NCBI GenBank assembly: GCA_010093515.1
Contig: MU001683.1
Coordinates: 655,949 to 719,948, forward strand
Length of the DNA stretch: 64,000 nt
Direction: 5' to 3'
Source: Lineolata rhizophorae
Taxonomy: Eukaryota > Ascomycota > Dothideomycetes > Lineolatales > Lineolataceae
Position 1 is the stretch's first letter. Each line of letters starts with the position of its first letter. This document shows, one piece after another, positions 20,333-31,086 of this stretch. Position numbers and translations under genes: made by a program. Under the pieces are notes generated by a model that made no database searches, was not told the origin of the DNA, and worked only from the letters and a program-made list of their open reading frames with translations.

Positions 20333-23300
20333 ATGGCGGGCGACTCCCGAGACGCCCGCCACGGGCAGCACGCAGCCTCACCCACGGCAGGCTCGGGCCC
20401 CGCCGCCGCCGCCACGCCCGCGACCCACGACGACGACGCGCCATTGACGCCGGCGGACCGTGGCTCCGCGACCCAGCAGCGGCCCTCGGCGAGCTCGCCC
20501 GCCGACGCCCAGCCGCGCGCCCTCGGTGCGCGCGACGACGACGCAGAGCAGCACGCCGCCGCGAGCGCGCGGAGCGGGCCCGGCGACCACGGCGCGGCGG
20601 CGGCCCTGCCGTTGCTCGACACGCGGCGCGGCGCCGGCATAAATACCTCGCCGCTGGCGACGCCGTCGCGGCCGCACATCCGCACGCCTTCGGAAGCGGG
20701 CCTGCACATCATCACGCCGTCGTCGGCTGTCGCGCCGCCGTCGGCCTCGGCGATCGTCGAGATCAGGGACGGCAAGGAGCTGGATCCGAACGGCAACCAT
20801 CACGCTGCTGCGAGTGCGAGTGCGAGTGCGAGTACGACAACGAGTACGACGACGAACAACAACAATAACAACAACATCAACAACAACAACAACACGGGCG
20901 CGTTCGGCCACTATCGCCGGGACAAGAGTCCCACGACCCCCACGATCGTCGAGAGCAAGGCCCAGGCGCCCGGACGGGAGCAGGACGGAAGCGGAGGCGG
21001 ATACTTCGGGCTGCGGCGGCCGTCGGCCCAGCAGGACGAGGGGCGGCTCTTCGCAGACCAGCAGAGGCAAGCCCAGCAACCGACCTCTTCGCAGGCGCAG
21101 CTTCGCTCCTCGGCCTCCTTCTCGTCCATAACCGGCGCCTCCTCGCAGCAGCAACAGCAGGGCGGCTCCGCCAACAACGGCGGCTCCCTCCGCTACACCT
21201 TCTCCGCCGCCAGCCTCGCGTCCTCGCTCTCCCCCGGCTCCGCCCTGTCGTCCCCCGCCCTCGGCGCCCTCGCCGACATCACCCCCCTGCCCTCCCCGCT
21301 CGTCCCCAGCGACTCCCCGCCCAGCGCCTGGCGCCGCTCCACCCGGCCGGCGTCGCGCGACAGCGAGACGGGCGGCGCCATGAGCACTGCGGGCGGTAGC
21401 GGCGGAGGGGGAGGCGGCGGCGGCGGCGGCGGTGGCAGCAGCAGCAGCGGCTTGCCGACCCACTCGCCGTCGCAGCGAAAGAAGAAGGGCGGGTACCAAG
21501 GCCTGGGGTGGCGGCCGGCGGCCGTGGCCGAAGGGGCGGGCGTCGCTGGGTGGAAGGCGCAGCAGCAGCAACAGCAGCAACAACAACATCAGCAACAGCA
21601 GACGCCGGCGGAGATGGCGGACGAGCAGGCGCGCATCGAGGCGCGGGGCCACGCCAGGAACAGGAGCGTGAGCGAGCTGGCGCCCGATGCACTACATAAC
21701 ATCCGGCCGCGGCACGTGACGATTTCCGCGGCGGGCGGTCACGGCGGCGCGAGCGGCGCGGGCGCCGAGGAGCGCATCCTCGAGGGCGCGGGCATGCATC
21801 GCGAGCAGTATCTGGCGGAGCAGAGAGGTCTGGTGTCGGCGGGCGCCGCCGCCGCTGCCGCCGCCGCCGCGGCACCTCATCTTCACCCGCACCCCCCTCC
21901 TCATCCTCATCCTCCTCCGACAGCCCCGCCGACCGCCCTCGCCGGCCCGAGCGCCCGCTCCGCGCTCAAGGAAGGCCTCCCGACGCCGCCGCCCAGCACG
22001 CGCAGCGCGACGGAGAGCGAGGAGGACGACGCGGTGGCGGCGCGCGAGGACGCCGCCGGCCCGCCGGCTGAGTACCTGACGGTGCGGCTGAGCGAGGCGG
22101 ATGCCGCCGCCGCCGCCGACGACGACGACGAGGAGACGGCGGCGCCCTGCGCGCGGTTCCGGCCCATCAGACAGCTGGGCCAGGGCACGTTCAGCAAGGT
22201 GGTGCTCGCGCGGCGCGAGGAGCGGGCGGCGCGCGCGGGACGCCCGCACTCGCACCGGCCGCGGCGCGAGCGGCTGGTGGCGATCAAGATGGTCGAGCAC
22301 GGGCCGGCGGGCGGGGCCGACGAGGAGCGCGTGTCGCTGAGCCTGCGGCGCGAGGTGGAGATGCTACGGAGCGTGCAGCACCCGAGCTTGGTGCGGCTGA
22401 TGGGGGTGGACTTGGAAGGCGGCGGCGGCGGCGGCGAAGAGGGGCGCCGCGCGCTGCTGGTGCTGGGGTACTGCTGCGGCGGGGATCTGTTCGAGGTGGC
22501 GAGCGGCAGGCGCGAGGTGCTGACGCCGGGGGTGGTGAGGAGGGTGTTTGCCGAGTTGGTAGGCGCGGTCGGGTATTTGCACGGGAAGGGGATCGTGCAT
22601 AGGGATATCAAGCTGGAGAGTGAGTTTCCCTTCGTTCCCTTTTTCTTCCGGGAGGGTTTTTTTTAATTAATTATTTTTTTTTCTGGTACTAACGCGACTC
22701 CTCAGACGTTCTCCTCAACGTGCCGCCGAGCGCCCTCCTCCAGATGCCCGACCCGACAACCCACCCCACGGCCCTCATCACCCTCACCGACCTCGGCCTC
22801 TCCCGCCGCATCCCCGACCCGCCGGCCTCGCCGCTCCTCACCACGCGCTGCGGCTCCGAGGACTACGCCGCGCCCGAGATACTGCTCGGGCAGCCGTACG
22901 ACGGGCGGGCCACGGACGCCTGGGCGCTCGGGGTGCTGCTGTACGCGCTCATGGAAGGGCGGCTGCCGTTCGACGTGCCGCCGGCGGGGGCCGGGGGCCG
23001 GGCGGGCCGGGGCGCGGCGGCCAAGGGCGGGCGGTCGAGGACGACGCACAGGATCGCGCGGTGCGAGTGGATGTGGTGGCGGTTCGGGGACGAGGACGGG
23101 GCGTGGGATGGGGCGAGGGATCCGCGGCGCGAGTGGCAGGGCGCGCGAGAGGCGGTCGAGGGCCTGCTGAGGAAGGTGAGCAGGGGCCGGAAGAGCCTGG
23201 CCGAGGTGGCGGGCGGGGAGTGGGTGGCTGGGGGGGTGAGGGTGCAGGGCGGGCTGAGGGCCCCGGGCGAGGAGGGCGGGCTGGACGAGCGCGATGCGAG

Positions 23301-23340
23301 GGATGGGGATGGCGATGTGTACATGGTGGGGGGGAGGTAG
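20333..23340 (+). CDS. large Ser/Thr protein kinase with low-complexity N-terminus
   Basis: Exons 20333-22619 and 22706-23340 (973 aa). The intron at 22620-22705 (GTGAGT, branch TACTAAC, CTCAG) rejoins HRDIKLE to NVLLNVPP. The first 600 or so residues are disordered, with runs of Asn, Gln, Gly, His/Pro and Ala. The kinase domain runs from about residue 607 to 945: glycine loop LGQGTFSKVV, VAIKM lysine, catalytic HRDIKLEN, CGSEDYAAPEIL activation segment end and DAWALGVLLYALMEGRLPFD. The metal-binding DFG is TDLGLSR here, DLG instead of DFG, which keeps the Asp. The layout recalls yeast Prr1/Prr2- or Hal4-like fungal kinases, but I cannot assign an orthologue. Exon 1 is extremely GC-rich, so long open frames occur on both strands. 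Confidence 0.85.
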
Positions 23341-24654
23341 TTGTTAGTGAGGAGCTGGTTGGGGCGAGGCGAGGCGAGGTGAGGTGAGGGTATGGTTTTT
23401 GGTTGGATTGGTGTTGGGGGTTTGATCTCTCTCTTTTTTTTTTTTTTTTTTTTTTGGATTGGGGAGGGATGGATGAGTGTTGTGAAGAACGCATGGAAAC
23501 GAATACAGGCGGGCTGGGAGGGACTGGCAGACGGGCGGTTGCAAATGCTTCGCGCGCCTTCTACTTTGTTTCTACTTCATCTTGCCTCTCTTCTACCTCC
23601 TGGTCTTCTTCGCTCGTCTTCCTCCTTTTCCGTCGTTTCTGCTTCTCGGGCCGCTTTCGGTGAGAGCGGTGCATTTCGGCTAGCTGTCTCCATTTCGTAT
23701 TCTTTGCTTTATTATTTTTTTTTCCCTGTGTTTACCTACCTACCTACCTACCTACCTATCTTAGCCATCTTCCTCGTCTTCTTCTACCGGTGCCGCCTTT
23801 GTTTCCTTCTCCCTTTCTGTATGGGCGCCCCTTTGAGATACCACTGCCTTTTTATCTTTTATTCGGTTGCAGACCACTTCCGTTCGCTACTAGCTTGCGC
23901 GTTCTTGAAGTCGTTGTTGGCATCAGTTGACATAGCTGCCCAGAGTAACGCCAAAATCTTCCCCCCTTTTCGCTTTGATTCGAAATGGTTCCTTGAATTC
24001 GGCGCGTTTCTCTTCTCTGTGCGACTCGGCTTGCTTCTTCTACGTTGGATTCGGGGAAAAAAAAGAATGGCTGTTCAACCAGGTAGCTAGTAGAAAGTTT
24101 TAGACCCAAAAAGAGGTAGCCAAAAGATCAGGACGGTGTATGTCAGGCGCAGGCTCGAATCTAAGAAAATTGGTTTAACTGGGAGGTTTGAGTGCTGTGA
24201 GATTTGAACTGGGGGAGAGCTCGAAGTAGCTTTCCGTGAGATACGTTTGAGCACTGAAGTTTTGGCGTGGACGAGATGAGGTGAAGGACTTCCAAGGCAT
24301 CACTTGCGACAGAAATCCAAAACCTACGTAGTACTGATCCTTGAACTGAAAGTGCGTTCCTAGGCCGCTGCGAAGCGGGTACATACGGGAGGGCCTCGGG
24401 CCCCTTGGCTGAGGTCGCCGGAAGCTGCGTCCTTGGGCGCGCCGCCCGCCCGAGAGCACGGCGGCGGCTCAAGCGCAATCCGCACCCGCAATCTGCACCC
24501 AGCCGCACACCCACTCGTCGCGCTTTCTCCTCTGCCCGAAACCGCGTCCTCGTCCCCCGCCCGATATCTTCGTCCCGCACCGTCGCCGAGATCCCGGCGC
24601 GACGATGCGCTGACTGTCCCCGCTGGGGGTCGACCAAGAGCGCGCCATTGAGCC
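23341..24654. other. intergenic region with homopolymer and tetranucleotide repeats
   Basis: The 3' side of the kinase gene carries a run of about 22 T (23433-23454). An ACCT tetranucleotide repeat lies at about 23730-23757. A 232-codon plus frame at 23392-24090 runs through both and is aromatic-rich and repeat-driven, so I do not call it. The last 250 nt is the GC-rich leader of the TcdA-like gene. Confidence 0.55.
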
Positions 24655-26601
24655 ATGTCGTCGGCGTCGGCGCCGGCGTGGCGCGCCGTGCACGTCGCGG
24701 TGGCGGCGGCGGCGGCGTCGGGCGCGCTCGTCGCGGCGGGCATCCTGGGGTTCCAGGGCGCTCGGCGGCGGCGGCGCGTCGCGAGGGTGAAGGAGTCGAT
24801 TCCGGAGGCTGGGGAGGGGCATGAGGCGCTGAGGGTATGCTTGTTGTCCTGTCTGATATATCTGCCGGGAAGACGCCGGGCGGGTTGGAAGGGCGGGTTT
24901 TGTCCGATTGCGCTCGCGTCCTTGCGGCTTCGAGTCTGTTTTGCTTGCTTTTGCTCTCGCGAGTTTAGGTGCTTCGCGGATTGTGTTCAATACGCGAGTT
25001 CGTTTGGCGTGTTGTCGTCCTTGGCCTCAATTGCTTCATAGAAGCTGACTGCCGAGCCCTGAAACAGCTGACCGAGTACGGCGCCGCATCGGACATTTTC
25101 CACCCATCTAAAGAAGACCAACAAAGCGCCGCCCTCGCCGCCCGCGCGCGCCGCGGCGACTACGACGAAGGTACGCTCTCTCCGCCTTCTCTGCCGCCAA
25201 CTTTCCAACCCTCCTCCCCTCTCGACTTCCTCCCACTCACCATTACCACCACTTCACCCCACAGACCTCATCCTCGAGCAACTGGCGCGCAACCGCGTCT
25301 TCCTAGGCGACGACGGCCTGCGCGCGCTGCGCGCCGCCTTCGTCGTCGTCGTCGGCTGCGGCGGCGTCGGCTCGCACGCGGCCGCCGCCCTGGCCCGCTC
25401 CGGCGTCGGCGCCCTCCGCCTCGTCGACTTCGACCAGGTCACGCTGAGCTCGCTGAACCGCCACGCCGTCGCCACGCTCGCCGACGTCGGCACGCCCAAG
25501 GTGCATGCCCTGCGCCGGAGGCTCGAGCAGGTCGTGCCGTGGACGCGCTTCGATTGCGTGAACGACGTCTTTCGGGCGCCGACGCCGGCGGTGGGCGGCG
25601 GCGACGGCGGCGACGGCGGCGACGGCGGCGACGAGACCCACGCGCTGAAGCTGCTGCTGCGACCAGACGGGTCGCCGCCCTCTTTCGTCGTCGACGCCAT
25701 CGACAACATCGACAGCAAGGTGGCGCTGCTGCGCCTGTGCGCGGCGCGGAACCTGCCCGTCGTGTCCTCCATGGGCGCCGCCTGCAAGTCGGACCCGACG
25801 CGGCTGCACGTGGGCGACGTGTCGGCGACGACGGACGACGGGCTGGCGCTGGCGACGCGGCGGCGGCTGCGGGCCCTCGGCGTGGCGTCGGGGGTGCCCT
25901 GCGTGTACAGCAGCGAGCGGGCGGGGCCCGGCAAGGCGGAGCTGCTGCCCGTGCCGGAGGAGACGGCCGCGCAAGGCGACGTCGAGCAGCTGGCCGTGCT
26001 GCCGCAGTTCCGCGTCCGCATCCTGCCCGTGCTCGGCACCATGCCGGCCCTCTTCGGGCTCGCGGCCGCCAACCACGTCATGCTGAGCCTGGCCCGCTAT
26101 CCGCACGACTACCGGCCGACCAAGGTGCGCCCGAAGCTTTACGATGGCATCCATGGCGCGCTGCAGGGGCTCGAAGAGCGGTGCGCGCGCCACGCCAGGG
26201 CGGCCGAGGCGCCCGACCGGACCGCGGACCCGGTCGTCGGGCTGCGGTTGCCGGTCACGGTGGGCGAGGTCGGGTACGTGGTCGAGGAGGTGTGGGGCGG
26301 GAGGAGCGTGGTTAGCGGGCTGCCGACGAGGCTGGTGGTCGCGCGGTGGGAGCCGCCGGGGAGCGAGAGGGGCTGGCTGGACGAGAGCGTGGAGGGGCAG
26401 AAGAGGAGTTCGGTGAGGCTGGATGAGCTGGTTTGCTTCACGAAGGAGGAGGTCGCGAGGCATGAGAAGGAGGTGCTGAAGGGGGCGAAGAGCGCGGAAG
26501 AGGTTTGGGGGCCTGACGTGGCGGAGAGGGTGGGGAGGAAGATGGAAGAGGAGCGGGAGGTAAGGAGGGCGATGGAGAGGGCGGCAGGGAGGGGGTTTTA
26601 A
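24655..26601 (+). CDS. tRNA threonylcarbamoyladenosine dehydratase (TcdA/Tcd1-Tcd2 type)
   Basis: This E1-like enzyme uses ATP to dehydrate t6A37 of ANN-decoding tRNAs to the cyclic form ct6A. Exons 24655-24834, 25068-25170 and 25265-26601 (539 aa); introns 24835-25067 (GTATGC...AACAG) and 25171-25264 (GTACGC...CACAG) keep frame. The N-terminus has one hydrophobic segment (about residues 10-30) followed by RRRRR, consistent with the outer-mitochondrial-membrane anchoring known for yeast Tcd1/Tcd2. The ThiF/E1 Rossmann motif VVGCGGVGSHAAAALARSGV begins near residue 122, followed by DFDQVTLSSLNRHA, VDAIDNIDSK and a VSSMGAACKSDPT segment. A Gly/Asp repeat (GGDGGDGGDGG) is inserted in the domain. 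Its C-terminal region (about 150 aa) is charged. Confidence 0.92.
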
Positions 26602-27435
26602 CTTGGAGGCGAGATGGAGCGGTACATGATTGCCACATACCCGTGAATCGTAGGTTGAGGTATGCGGACTTGTAAATATGGATTAGATGGGCCGATGCGG
26701 CCTGTGGGATACCTATCTGTTGGTTAGCAGGATAATGGGACAGCCTAGGCTTCTTTTTCCTCTATTACTCTAGCAAAATGATAGAAATAAAATCGTATAC
26801 CCAATGGTCAAGATGATTAAATTCATTAACCCGTGGCAGTTATTCATTGCAAGGGCATAGTGCGGGAGTGCGCCAAATGTTCCACGTGACAACCAGTGGG
26901 AGCCAGATCCCCGAGTGAAGTGAACACGAAAGGGAAAGCTTAAGCGAGCCAAACCAGCGGAAGCGATCCCGTGATAGCGCGCATCATATAAAATCGGCCA
27001 TCAGCCTTCCACCGTCTTCCCTCTTCAGTCGTAACAAAGAACACAAGTAAGCGCCCCCTGAAAATTCTATCTTCTCAGAGCCATCGCCTGCAAAAGAGCA
27101 TCTCCCAGTCTTCTTTTCTAGATCAATTTCCCTCCTTTCTGACTCGTGACAGCTGACACCAACCCACAGGCCGCGGTGACGAAACCAAAAACTACCGGGT
27201 GAGCCCCCGAACCCGCCAGACCACGCGCCCACCCGCTTCCGCCGGTACGCCTGCCCGCATCTACGGAGACGGGCCAAGGTAACCGCGTGCGGGCGTGCCC
27301 ATGATGGCCCTGCGCTCTCGTCCGGGGGGCGCGGGGACAGAACGGAAATCTGAGCGGTGCTGATTTGTGTCTCTTTGATACGCGTCTTGGTCCGCTGAGC
27401 ACGCGCGGAGTCCTGCGTTCGTTCTGGATGGATCT

Positions 27436-27620
27436 CGTTCAGGATGGCGGTGCCCATACCCGCGCCACTCTTGACGTTTCCCATCGGGGGTGGGGATCCC
27501 ACGCCCGCGCCATTCTCGTTGTTTCCCATCGGGGATGGCGATGCCATGGGCCCCTCTTCCTTGACGTGTCACGTCGAGAAGGTGATGGTATGCCTACGTC
27601 GTTCTCGGTGTATCTGTTGA
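27436..27620. repeat. degenerate tandem repeat of about 45-48 bp
   Basis: Roughly four imperfect units, each containing a GGATGGCG/GGGTGGGG start, a GCCCGCGCCATTCT-like centre and a GTTTCCCATCGG end; the first two units are the closest. In one plus frame this gives a weak 15-residue repeat (HTRATLDVSHRGW, HARAILVVSHRGW). It lies inside the candidate non-coding locus. Confidence 0.55.
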
Positions 27621-28171
27621 GGATGGCGACGGAATTCTAGCGTCGTTTCCCGGCGGCTCCTGTTTTGTTTCGCTTTCCATGGTGAGTTCCTCGCTCTGCT
27701 CTTGCCGCCCATCCCGTCCAGGCAGCCGCGTCCGCCATTGCAGCTTTCTTCTTGTCTTCTCTTGTAGCGCGGCACGGCCCGTGCGAATTTTCTGGCACGG
27801 TGCGTGAGGCGAGTGCCTGCAAATACCCCACGTCGCCCAGTCTTCTGAACTCTTTCTTCCTTCAACTTCCTTTCATCCTCCTTCCTCGTCATTCACCGCT
27901 AATATGCGCCCGTCTTCCAGGCGCGGGCAATGATGACAACACTTGTACTTACCGCAAGGTGCTCCGGCCGCGTCTCGTCGTCTTTTTCGACGTGCGTGTT
28001 CGCGCGAACTCTCAGAGTTGTTCCGTCGCAGCGCCCGTGACCGCACTCAAACGGTAGTTTTCAAGCTGAGCCCGGCCTCTGCGGCCCCCATCTCCTGCCT
28101 CACTGCTCTCAGGGTAAGCACCTCTTCTTCCTGTTCTTTTCTTTTTTTTTGCTGTTGGCAATTCGATGATG

Positions 28172-28193
28172 AACGGTCCCGTCGGGGACCGTT
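28172..28193. other. perfect inverted repeat (hairpin)
   Basis: AACGGTCCC and GGGACCGTT are separated by 4 nt and followed by TTTAC. It overlaps the end of the second ATGATGA motif of the candidate non-coding locus. Its function is unknown. Confidence 0.6.
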
Positions 28194-28869
28194 TTACTAA
28201 GCCAAATTTGATCCTGGTGCGCGGACACAGCCAGGGAGCGCTCGTGCCCGCGACGCATTGTAACTCGGGCTTCGGCTGGCTGTAGGGACTCGCGTTCGTG
28301 GGTGTGGCGCTCTCGTCCGCGTGCTGGATGATGACCAAGAGAGCTGATCTGAAGATATGGGATATGCTTGCATTGTGTGGTCTCGCGTCTGTTTGATTGA
28401 GCTTATGCTAACGGCGACTCTCGTAATAGGTCTATTTCACACTATGAGCGAAGGAATCCTGTGAGCGGGTGGTGTAGCGGTGTTTCCTATGTAGATGGCT
28501 CCCGTGTAGTAGTGCTCTTCCACTTCCATTTCATGAACATTGAGTCGGCCCTTTGCTTGCAGCATGTGTGATTCAAGTATTTGCCTGTGTGATTTGAGTA
28601 TGCTATGAAACGTGTAAGTCGTGCTGACGCGTGGGTAATACAACTTTTTGCTACGCTGAACGACACATCCAAACGTCCCCGCCGTCCACTACACCCATCA
28701 TTCCATGGCCTTCTGCCGCCGTCGTCGCCGCTGCATCCTCATTTAGCACGCCAAGTGCATACCGCTCTCTTCTTCATCTCCATTCCCGTCACATATACAT
28801 GAACTCCAGAGGAGACAAAAAAAAAACCACTAGTCTCGCAGTCCACCTCACCCCGAACCTTTCGCCCGC

Positions 28870-29993
28870 TTAAAACCGCGACCGCTGCTGCCTCATCCTG
28901 TACGCGGTGAAGCCCGCATAGCCGCCCGCCACGACGCAGCCGAACAGGATAAACTTGAAGAAGAACCAGGCCCAGCCGCCGCCCGCCTTCTTGTAGCCCT
29001 TGCCCTTCTTGCCCTCGAGCATGGTGGCGCCGGCCTTGGGCCTGGCGGCGCCGGGGCCGCCGCTCGCGCCGGACGAGGGCGAGTACAGGTTCTTGGTGGC
29101 GACGGAGACGACGTCGTGGTTGTCGGCGAGCTCGCCCGTCTCGGCGGAGAAGCCGAGGTAGGCGACGGGGGGCAGCTTGACGCCCTCGACGTCGAAGCAC
29201 TTTGTCCACGAGCCGTCGGTTTTGTACTGCAGGTCGAGCCGCAGCGACTTGTCTTGGAAGTAGGTGAGCTTGGCTTTGGTGGGGACGTTGTTGTGGGGGT
29301 TGCGGATGCCGCGGGCCTAAGGGGGGTTAGCATTGGCGGGTTTTCTTGGCGACGTTGGCAATCTTATGCGCCGAACGGTTGGTTGGTTGGTCGGAGAAGA
29401 GATTAGGAGGCTGCTGAACATACCGAACACCCAGCCAACTCGTTCAACTTGCCGTCGTTGTTGGCGTCGTAGCTCTTGGTCCCGTCGCCCAGCATGGCCA
29501 TGACGTAGGGAAACACGGTGCCGGGGCGATTGTTCTTGTATGTGTCGATGAAGATGCCGAGGCCCTCGAAGTTGTCGACGCTACCAAAGACGGGCCCTTG
29601 CTGACCGCGCTGCTTGGTGATCCACATGGCCATGCCGTCGCCGTACAGGGTCCCGCTGCCGTGTATCTTGAACGCCACCTCGATCTCCCAGTTGGTGGCC
29701 GTGAGCGGCACCCGCGAGAAGAGCCAGCCCGACCGCGACGTCTTGTCCGGCGTCAGCCGCACGTACTGGTCCGTCCGCACCACCGTGTCCCCGCCGAAGT
29801 CGAACCACCGCGACTGCATGTCCGAGTCCAGGTACGGCGCCTGCAGGCTGTGCGTCCGCAGCGGGATCGACTTGACGTCGGTGTCGCGATCCTGCGACAC
29901 TTGGGCCGCTGCGCCGCCGAGCAGTGACATCCACTGCAAGAGCAGCGCCAGGGCGAGCGCCCACAGGGGCTGCCGCCGCGGGAGGCGCGCCAT
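28870..29993 (-). CDS. L-type lectin cargo receptor (VIP36/Emp47-like)
   Basis: L-type lectins bind high-mannose N-glycans of cargo and carry glycoproteins between ER and Golgi. Exons 29993-29424 and 29316-28870 (338 aa), intron 29317-29423 (GTATGT...CTTAG, phase 0, AGCS|ARGIRNPH). An N-terminal signal peptide (about residues 1-31) ends GGAAAQ. The lectin fold spans roughly residues 40-250 with the family motifs WEIEVAFKIHGSGTLYGDGM, AMWITKQRGQQGPVFG, GLGIFIDTYKNN and LRLDLQYK. A Gly/Lys linker precedes one transmembrane helix near the end (FFFKFILFGCVVAGGYAGF), and the short cytosolic tail ends QQRSRF; a terminal aromatic residue is typical of ER-export signals in this family. Exon 2 has no internal start in frame, so the splice is needed. 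Confidence 0.92.
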
Positions 29994-30722
29994 CGTGTGC
30001 GGGCGATGCGCGGTGTATACGCAAGAGGGAGTCGTCGTCCGCGCGCGGAGAATTGGAGGGTCTTTCGGTGGCAGTGGTGGCTAGTGTCAGGGACCGACCG
30101 CCTGGGCGCAGGCGCGAATTATACGGCGGTACGGAAGAGGGCTAGGGGCTACTTCGTGAAAGGACGCCGCCGTTTCTGCGCCAGCAGAGCAAATACACAA
30201 CCCTCCCCACGTAAAAGGAAAAGGGAAAAAAAAAAAAAAAAAAAAAAGAGCACAAAGGAGGGTATAGAATTCCGCGCTGGTTGTGGAGGTGGGGAATTCG
30301 GTGGCCGGCAGCCGCGAAACGGGCTCGGATGATGTCGCGCGTGGGACGGAGCAGAGTGAGAGAGAGTGTGGGTGAGGGCGCGAACGTTCAAGCTGGCCTC
30401 AATCCATCGCGGCTCGGCTGGGAAGGTTGTGGCGAGTTGCCGCGGGCGGCCATTTTGCCGCGGTCCGGGGTCCCTGCCTCGCGCGAGGCCCGCGCGTCAT
30501 CGACCTGCGGACGAGAGCTTTCACCACCGACAACAAGTTTTGCTTCACGACTGCCCATCGCCGAACTCCAGTCGCAGCGCATCGCGATAGCTTCAGACGC
30601 TCCCGAGACCTGTGCAGCAGCGAGAGACATTACGAAAGCTGCAGCAGTCCCCGACGGCCGACCCTTTCTAGGAACCTCATTTCCCACCCCCCCCAAATCC
30701 CCCGACGAAAATCGCCGACAAA
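29994..30722. promoter_or_regulatory. divergent promoter region between lectin receptor and TIM13
   Basis: This 0.7-kb region serves two head-to-head genes. It holds a run of about 22 A (30226-30247) and a GC-rich part towards TIM13. No coding frame is supported. Confidence 0.5.
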
Positions 30723-31086
30723 ATGGACTCCTTCACCTCGGCCTTCAGGAACCCGTCCCAGCAAAAAGACCCCAAGGAAGCCATCATGCAGCAAGTGCGC
30801 GAAGCGGGCGCGGTGCAGAACGCCAAGCTGCTGGTCGAGGCAAGCCGTTCGCATCCCCCTCGCTTCTTCTCCCTCCCTAACCCCCGGGTCGCAGAAACTC
30901 AACGAGCACTGCTTCGACAAGTGCGTGCCCAAGCCCGGCGCGAGCCTGTCCCGCGGCGAAGAGGCCTGCTTCTCCCAGTGCATGCAGAAGTACATGGACG
31001 CCTGGAACGCCGTGAGTCGGCGGTACGTGCAGCACATCCAGCGGGAGAGCGGGGCCGCGCCGGGAGCCCTCGGGAGCGGCATATAA
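30723..31086 (+). CDS. TIM13: mitochondrial import inner membrane translocase subunit Tim13
   Basis: Tim13 is a small intermembrane-space chaperone that works with Tim8 to pass hydrophobic precursors to the inner membrane. Exons 30723-30839 and 30895-31086 give 102 aa. The joined product carries the twin CX3C motif (HCFDKC and ACFSQCMQKY), which forms two disulfides in the folded protein. The intron at 30840-30894 has a non-canonical GC donor (GAG|GCAAGC), a CCTAAC branch and acceptor CGCAG. No GT donor gives the LVE|KLNEHC junction, and GC-AG introns are known to prefer exactly this AG|GCAAG context. A short Gly/Ala-rich tail ends the protein. Confidence 0.93.

Larger units (their letters stand above)
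26986..28440 (+). ncRNA. candidate spliced non-coding transcript (possible box C/D snoRNA host)
   Basis: No protein gene is visible in the 2.3 kb between the TcdA-like and lectin genes, yet the plus strand has transcription and splice-like signals. An ATATAAAA element is at 26986-26993. A donor GTAAGC follows at 27047, with branch CTGAC and acceptor CCACAG at 27169, a 29-nt exon (27170-27198) and another donor GTGAGC. Further right a donor GTAAGC at 28114 pairs with branch TGCTAAC (28406-28412) and acceptor AATAG at 28429. Three exact box-C-like ATGATGA strings lie at 27930, 28166 and 28328. Box D (CTGA) is well placed for none of them, so I cannot define individual snoRNAs. The putative exons lack an ATG. 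The whole call is inference. Confidence 0.3.

Noticed and set aside
20378-21652. 424-codon minus frame inside the kinase gene
   Set aside because: It is antisense to a coding exon of extreme GC content and has Arg/Ala-rich composition typical of shadow frames.
23392-24090. 232-codon plus frame after the kinase gene
   Set aside because: Poly-Phe and Tyr-Leu-Pro runs come from the T homopolymer and the ACCT repeat.
24969-26315. 448-codon plus frame overlapping the TcdA-like gene
   Set aside because: Arg-rich shadow of the true frame, which carries the ThiF motifs.
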